Positions 57,957-64,000 of a DNA stretch of 64,000 nucleotides are shown here, piece by piece. The position numbers and the translations under genes are program-made. The notes under the pieces were generated by a model. That model was not told where the DNA came from. It worked only from the letters and a program-made list of their open reading frames with translations, and did no database searches. The first letter of the stretch is position 1, and each line of letters starts with the position of its first letter. The DNA is from Acanthosepion pharaonis (lineage: Eukaryota; Mollusca; Cephalopoda; Sepiida; Sepiidae): NCBI GenBank assembly GCA_903632075.3, contig CAHIKZ030005437.1:2103001-2167000 (forward strand), given 5' to 3'.

Positions 57957-58699
57957 TTCTTGCATAACTGCTCCAATTTTAAGAGTGTAGGAAATTCCTC
58001 ATAGCGAAATATCCAGACACATTATTTTCCATTGATGGCGATGTCCAGAGTAATATACATATACACAGATAATTTATTGTAGCTCAATAAACCTATTAGT
58101 GTCAGTCTAATGTAAATATGTCCAGCAGGCCAGACCAAAATAAAAGAAAGACACACCTCTTACAACAATTCGGATCCAATAGTAAATTCTTGCAAGAAAT
58201 TTGCTGGGAGATGCTTCTTTTTTATTTTATTACTGCACAGTATTCATAAAATATGGAAAGTCGTTTGCTTAACAATTAAATGCAAGATTTTCCAGTTAGA
58301 CATTTGCTAATTTGTCCAATAGGAAGTTCACTTAAGCCCTATATAAGGGAGTGTTTTTAGCTTTAGTAAAGCAATCATAGTTTTACGAGAACGGACATTT
58401 TTGTATAGTTGTCCTGTTTGGAAACCAACCATCTTGTTCCTACTCTATATCTTGTTCCTACGTCTTATCCTAGTGGATAAGACGTCTAACAAGATGCCTG
58501 TTCTTCATATTCTTCAAGTGAATACTTAATACCATTCATAAATCCAACATGCACGAAATCATATGGAAAAACTCTAGTTCTAAATAAGATACACCGACTA
58601 GTAAGTATATAAGATATTTATAGTTATCTGACCAAGATTTCTCATTGTTTATAGGTTTTCTGTTAAGGAGGCTTCGTGAATATTGGGACTCAAGCTCAA
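57957..58699. other. Gene-free stretch with a strong hairpin
   Basis: Only a short hairpin at 58451-58493 stands out. No gene seen. Confidence 0.5.
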
Positions 58700-59150
58700 A
58701 CCCAAACCGCGAGTGAAACTCATACATACGATCCATTGCTAAAGATCCTGGATGCTTCACGGCTTCAGTAAGTACCTGACACCTTCTGCTATCTTCTACC
58801 TTTACAAACGTCAGATTAGGCCTAAAATGGAACATTGCTGCCATATATGAGCAAAAGCTGCCCAGTCTTCACTTTCCAGTCTCGACTTCAAAAGCGTCTC
58901 CACACACTTGGGGGTGATTAATTATTTCCCACTATACAACCCCTTTCTCACAAGCCCATCACTGCTCTATGGCTATTTCCATGGAAAGTGTTCAGACGAA
59001 CTACATACATTTGTTCCACTAGTTTTAAACTTTACGGTTAGGAGCCGCCATTACATGCATATCATAGCGAACTACAGCTATTCCGTTCGTATTTCATTGG
59101 TGAAACCCGAACAGCTTTTTCTCTCAAAAAGTTTCCCCATAACTTATGTA
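58700..59150 (+). mobile_element. Jockey-like LINE (family B), C-terminal region
   Basis: Plus-strand frames: LYKRQIRPKMEHCCHIWAK (58797-58853), AQSSLSSLDFKSV, LLYGYFHGKCSDELHTFVP (58965-59020) and RISLVKPEQLFLSKSFP-like. Frameshifted; 5' truncated. Confidence 0.9.
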
Positions 59151-59189
59151 GTGTTCAATGATGAGTATGTTCTGACTTTATGAGATAGC

Positions 59190-59440
59190 GATTTGCGTGT
59201 GCGATATCGATTATCATTTCCTGATGAGTGGGAGAGGGGCATAATTTACAATTTTCTGATTGTGGAGGGAACGTTGAATAGTAGCATGTATGTCCAAAAT
59301 ATTGTTCAATCATTTCTGCACTCATTCCTAAACGATAGTTCACATTCACATCATGAACGTGCTACTCAAAACGACCTTCAAAAGGTTCCACAACTTCCAC
59401 GACGGTCACTAAACCTGTCGGCAATTCAAGATATATAGAA
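59190..59440 (+). mobile_element. Tc1-like transposase fragment
   Basis: Reads LIVEGTLNSSMYVQNIVQSF (59259-59318), then HERATQNDLQKVPQLPRRSL and NLSAIQDI (59355-59437), the region from the second to the third catalytic block of Tc1-type transposases. The expected QQDNA and SPDLSPIE signatures are degraded. Confidence 0.6.
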
Positions 59441-59789
59441 ATTGAGATGATTACACTTGACCCATTTGGTTAACCAACTTACATCTCTTGCCGTGTTGCG
59501 TCAACTGGTGTGTAATAATGTCTTTCCAAATGGTATTTGCCATAATTTATGGTAACTACAAATATCTAATACATGCAAAATTAAAGCATGTGGACCATAT
59601 ACAGGGTATTTTATGGGGTCGGAATACTGTTGTATTGGAATCGCTGCAGGTGTTGGTCTGCACATATGATGATTTACTGTAATAATAATAGTAATTGTAG
59701 TAGGCGTGCTTTTATGTTGCTGTTTGGTCAAAATTCAGTCCTATGGTGTAGAGATTGGAATGACCTCTCTAAGGACGAGGTATGAGCCT
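59441..59789. other. Gene-free stretch
   Basis: No gene or recognised repeat. Confidence 0.5.
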
Positions 59790-59975
59790 GGGCGGTGGTA
59801 TATAGAGGCAGTGTGCTACCCGGACTACATGACATTCCTGTCGGTCGTACAAGATCCAAAACAATGCAAGGACCGACTTGTTTGCAGGAGATGTTGGAAG
59901 TTTGTCAGTGTTGACAGCCAACCACCTTCGGGGCTTTTATATCCTGATTTATATCTGGACACAAAATTTTGCAAA
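59790..59975 (+). repeat. Dispersed repeat family R, copy 2
   Basis: Plus-strand partner of 10640-10821 (minus). Shared landmarks: GAGGCAGTG, a PDYMT/PDNMT-coding stretch, TGCAGGA and GTTGACAGCCAACC. Confidence 0.5.
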
Positions 59976-61712
59976 AGGTCAGAATTTCTTTTCAGTTGAG
60001 ATTGTATTTAGTGTCAACAGTAGACGTATTTTTTCTGAAACATGAGATTCACGCATGACGTAAGCTGCTTCTTTCAGAGCACAAGGCGCTCATTGTTCTC
60101 CCTTAGCACAAATAAACTTGGCTTCAATTTCAGCAGCCATGGTTCTTTGCAACTGAACAGGCAGACGATAATCTTTTACTTTAATTTTTTGGATTTTGAT
60201 ATATTTAGAGCAATCCAGCTATATTACATGTATGTTATATTTTGAGTAAATTGAATCATTCTCAGAGTACTGCAATTTTATTTTCAGAATAATAAATATT
60301 TAAAGTATATTATTCTTTGTCTTGTATATATTTCCCTATTAACTTCATATTGTATATAATAACCATCTTAGTAATGGTAGCAAGTTGATTTTAGGGACCA
60401 TTAGTAGTGTATACGATACTCACTAAATGTCCAGTAATTATGACTTTGTATCAAATTCAAACTTCATTTGTAAATAAAAGGAATAGTCAGTCCACTTCCA
60501 AGTTGCATTTCCCCATTGTACTTAAATAGAAAGGATCGGATTCAATCCTTTATTTGTGAAATATTCCAAAATGAAAAGTGTCGAAAAAACTGAATAATTT
60601 CTGTCGCCAGCTGTATGTACGAATTCTGGGCCCCACGTTGTGAATGTGTCAAGCCTACTAAGTAAACAACGGGTGTGATTAAATTATTTTTCACTTAATA
60701 TTTTATTACGAGGTGCGAGGTGTGGCCTGGTTTATTGAAATAATTCTGGTTTTTATTGGTGTTGTAGAGCTTTGATAAAAAACCCGAAATTCAAATACTG
60801 ATTTTCTAGATAGGTAGGTCCTCCTTATTTGGAAGATTGCCATGATACGATTTTCCATGCCTCATTTAGCCCCGTTTATGTTTTTGTGCCATCTTATGCT
60901 AATTGTAGCAGATATAAAGATATGAACAGCTTTGAACAGAATTCAAATTCTGATTAAATATGCTTTTGATTCATCAAACTAATTTCCCTGTGAAAAGTCC
61001 TGTGTTATTTCCAATATGCAATTATTTTGAAAAGATAGTTTGGTCACTGGTATACTGCAGTGCTTAATGGGGAATAATCAATAATTAACTCATCTACCAT
61101 TCGTGGGTCATTCCTATAAAGTATGTAGAAAGAATAGCTTTATGGTTTTTCTTTATTTGATTAATATAGTTTGGTTGGGTAACTGAATAATAAAATGGAA
61201 AAAAGTCATATATGACACGTTTTACACTTAAAATGCACTTCTTCAGACTAAATAATATTTAATTAATAAGGTCATATATATGTAGGGGAAGAGGACGAAA
61301 TACAGTTATATAATTTATAAATATGCATAAAGAGAAACGCTGAAAATGGAGGTACATTTAACTCTAAATTTAAATTTTAAACTTTTTAGTGTTCCATGTG
61401 TCAACATACCTAACCCAGTTGACCACATTCATCTTCCTATCACTTTTTTCTTGCTTTTATCCCAATTATTTAAATTAGAAAAGTGTGAATCTGGACATAA
61501 ATCTACTGTGGCAGACTCATAGATTAGTGCACTTTCTATATATGTAAGCTTTAATAAAATACTTTCTCTTTTAATTAAAACTGCATTTTTTAAATCAAAA
61601 TTATGGTCAGGTTTTTACAATGAAAAAATAATTCACTGGGTGTGTTGATTCGTAAAATATCACTTTTCTATTCATATATTTCTTAGATGTTTCGCTTATG
61701 CATTTCTCATCA

Positions 61713-61716
<4 letters not shown>
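59976..61716. other. AT-rich gene-free stretch
   Basis: No gene. A stretch near 60785-60890 weakly resembles 2195-2330 (both have a CAAAT(A/G)CTG(A/G)TTT motif and CTCATTTAGCC), perhaps an old shared repeat. Confidence 0.4.

Positions 61717-61782
<66 letters not shown>
61717..61782 (+). repeat. (TA)n tract
   Basis: Pure TA, 42 bp left of a mariner-like element. Confidence 0.95.
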
Positions 61783-61783
<1 letters not shown>

Positions 61784-61824
61784 TATTCCCCATGATATAA
61801 TTTTGTTCAAATATTTTCCTTATA

Positions 61825-62955
61825 CAGGGTCCGGCAAAATAGTGTTACAAAAATGAAAATGAATTTTAATTCTAAATTTTGGCTCACTACATGGTTGTTT
61901 ATGATTTTGATAATCACCCAACAACGTATACTATTTCTTTTTAGTGTTTAATACTAACAATTTCTATAGAAATTAAAAGAAAAAAAAAGAAAGTATATAA
62001 GTGAGCAACATAATCACGAACTGACTCAGTTTTAAAGCTGGGAAACCACTTGGAGTCAATAGAATGTTTATCAAAAGGACAATCGATCAACACAACAAGA
62101 CTTGCTCCATCAAAGATAGACCGAGGCCAGGACATCCTCGCACGTCCAGAACGCCAAAAGTTCTTAAACAGGTGCGTTAAATCAGGCGTAATCCAATAAT
62201 TTCAATGAGAAAATTGTCTAACGAGGCCGGATCATTAATGAGAATCACGTGGAGGCTATGTCGAAATGATCTTGGGTATGTCATCCTACAAAATAACTAA
62301 GAGACAACTTCTTTTGGCAGCCAAAATGAATAATAGGTTTCAAAGAAGTAAGCAATTGCTGAAACGGATTCGTAATGGCACACTGCAGGACATCATTTTC
62401 TCTTATAACAGACTTTTCACTACTGAACAGAACTTTAGTCATCAAAATGATCGTGTTCTTTCAACAAGTCGTCAGTCAGTTCTTGCCGCTTTAGGAAAAT
62501 GCCTTGGACATACAGAGCATCTTGGAAGGTGTACTCAACACGTGGTAGAATGTTACATATGATGAAAATTGGATACTTCAACAAGACGCACAGACGAGTC
62601 ATACCGTTTGTGTAACACGGCAGTGATACAGAGACAATTGTCCTGACTTCATCCTCAAGGACAAATGGCCTCCTTCATTACCAGATGTCAACGCTCTCGA
62701 CTATTGTTTGTGCGCAGTTCTTGAGAGTGACCCTGTTCTACTCTGCCCCACAAAGTAAAATTGAAGTGAGTAGAGGATATTTTGTCTCATACGTATCTTT
62801 TCAATTTTAACTTATAGTAACTGGGTGTAGTGAAGACTAAATGGAACCAGAGTAAATATGATTTTCTGGTGTTATTTACCAGATCAATTGTAGGCTGATA
62901 TAATGAATTTTACAATAGTTAGCAGCTTTTACTTTAGTATTTATGTTGCACCCTG
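61825..62955 (+). mobile_element. Mariner-like element with both ends, dead transposase
   Basis: Starts CAGGGTCCGGCA at 61825 and ends in the inverted form TGTTGCACCCTG at 62955, with TA on both outer sides (61823-61824, 62956-62957). 1131 bp. Broken plus-strand frames give KDRPRPGHPRTSRTPK (62117) and, at 62266-62562, ITKRQLLLAAKMNNRFQRSK and RNGTLQDIIFSYNRLFTTEQ. Then come WILQQDAQTSHTV (second Asp, 62570) and WPPSLPDVNALDYCL (third Asp, 62668). At the first catalytic block FTDEK is replaced by FSYNR, so the Asp is lost. Confidence 0.85.
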
Positions 62956-62985
62956 TAGTACACAATTTTCATTATTGCAGTAAAA

Positions 62986-63142
<157 letters not shown>

Positions 63143-63400
63143 ATCGCCCCATGCAAGGCAGTAAAGTCATTAAGACACAAGCGGTTACAGGGTGTGGAAA
63201 AAATAGTAATCAGAAACATTAATAATGATCGGAAAGAGTAATCAGGAGGAGAGCAGATAGTGATTGACATTGCATTTAATGTTTTTCAGATTAAAGCTGG
63301 CTGGAAACCAAGGATCCAGTAGACATTTCCACAAGCGAGAAGTGCGAGTAAATTTAACGGTTAGTATAGTATTTACAGTTATATCTAGCCAACTCAACTG
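63143..63400 (-). mobile_element. Jockey/CR1-like LINE (family A), extreme 3' end
   Basis: The minus strand matches the 3' UTR of the other family A copies: ATGCAAGGCAG (63152) at the tail, GATTGACATTGCATTTAAT (63261) and CGAGAAGTGCGAGTAAA (63337-63353), compare 5895-5980. Only the last 250 bp or so are present. Confidence 0.75.
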
Positions 63401-64000
63401 TAAATTGTTGAGATCTCGACGACAGTTTAGTACTGCTCTTATATAAAATAACAGGAATAAGAATAAAATTTAAAAAAAAATTCTTTTATACATTTAACTC
63501 TTTACGGAAATTATGTTTTTCCCTTACTATTCGTTTCCTATTAAGATTTTTAATATGTTCCTTTTTACTACATTATTATAGGTTTGTCTAAAATATCGCG
63601 TATTATTTTCAATGAAAACTTTCATAAATCATTTAATTCTGTATCCCTTTTGTTTGGACACTTTCGAACTGTAGAATTTTCTAATTTTCTTCAGTTCATT
63701 TGTTATTGAGATTTTCTGTAGATGTTTGTGTTACATATTGATTTTTTCATCATTCTCATGTTTCGAAATCTTCAGATATCTTTACTTTTTTACTCGCCAT
63801 AAAACATGAAATAAATTATTTGCTATTTGTAGGAAACACACGGTTGAATTATGAAAAGGTTTACTAGCTTAAAATAAAAACATTCGCGAATAATGCACAG
63901 ACATGTGTAATTAGACGCATAAAAAAGTAGTGAAGAAGATAACGAAAATAATAATAAAAACATGTTAGAAAAGAATATGAAAAGATTCGAAAGATAAAAG
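63401..64000. other. AT-rich gene-free stretch
   Basis: No coding signal or recognised repeat to the end of the window. Confidence 0.5.

Overview
This window looks like non-coding, repeat-rich DNA from a large animal genome. The base composition is AT-rich. About 30 long (TA)n tracts, plus (CA), (GA), (ATCT) and (ATC) microsatellites, are spread through it. Decayed non-LTR retrotransposons, Tc1/mariner relics and small fold-back elements fill much of the rest. The retrotransposon families (one RTE-like and two Jockey/CR1-like) and the tRNA-type SINEs resemble what I know from coleoid cephalopods, most likely an octopus. That assignment is inference; no marker gene confirms it. I see no intact protein-coding gene, no functional RNA gene, and nothing bacterial.

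Layout. 1-3.9 kb: AT-rich, few recognisable repeats. 3.9-8.6 kb: microsatellites, then an RTE-like reverse transcriptase (RT) relic (+), a Jockey-A 3' end (-), a Jockey-B copy (+) and another LINE (+). 8.9-15.4 kb: three minus-strand copies of a composite SINE with a 5S rRNA-like head followed by a tRNA-like part, one simpler tRNA-type SINE, and the only exon-like sequence I would defend (10988-11161). 16-27.5 kb: LINE fragments, including the longest Jockey-A copy (24395-25790), which carries a GC-rich 212-bp insertion with a clean 6-bp target duplication. 28-29.6 kb: two fold-back elements, each between TA tracts. 33-41.4 kb: Jockey-B and Jockey-A copies, a 0.6-kb transposon with long terminal inverted repeats and a small ORF, and a mariner relic. 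42.9-52 kb: several Tc1/mariner relics, RTE fragments and a probable solo LTR with TATA box and primer-binding site. 52.7-53.6 kb: three palindromic elements in a row. 55.5-63.4 kb: an RTE copy (-) split by an insertion with a 13-bp target duplication, more LINE and mariner fragments, and a Jockey-A 3' end joined to a microsatellite.

No genes work together here. The signal is the history of mobile elements: nested insertions that can be proved from restored reading frames and target duplications, DNA elements inside (TA)n tracts, LINE 3' ends joined to microsatellites, and SINEs that share a body but differ in their heads. Family assignments come from reading translations by eye; no search was run.
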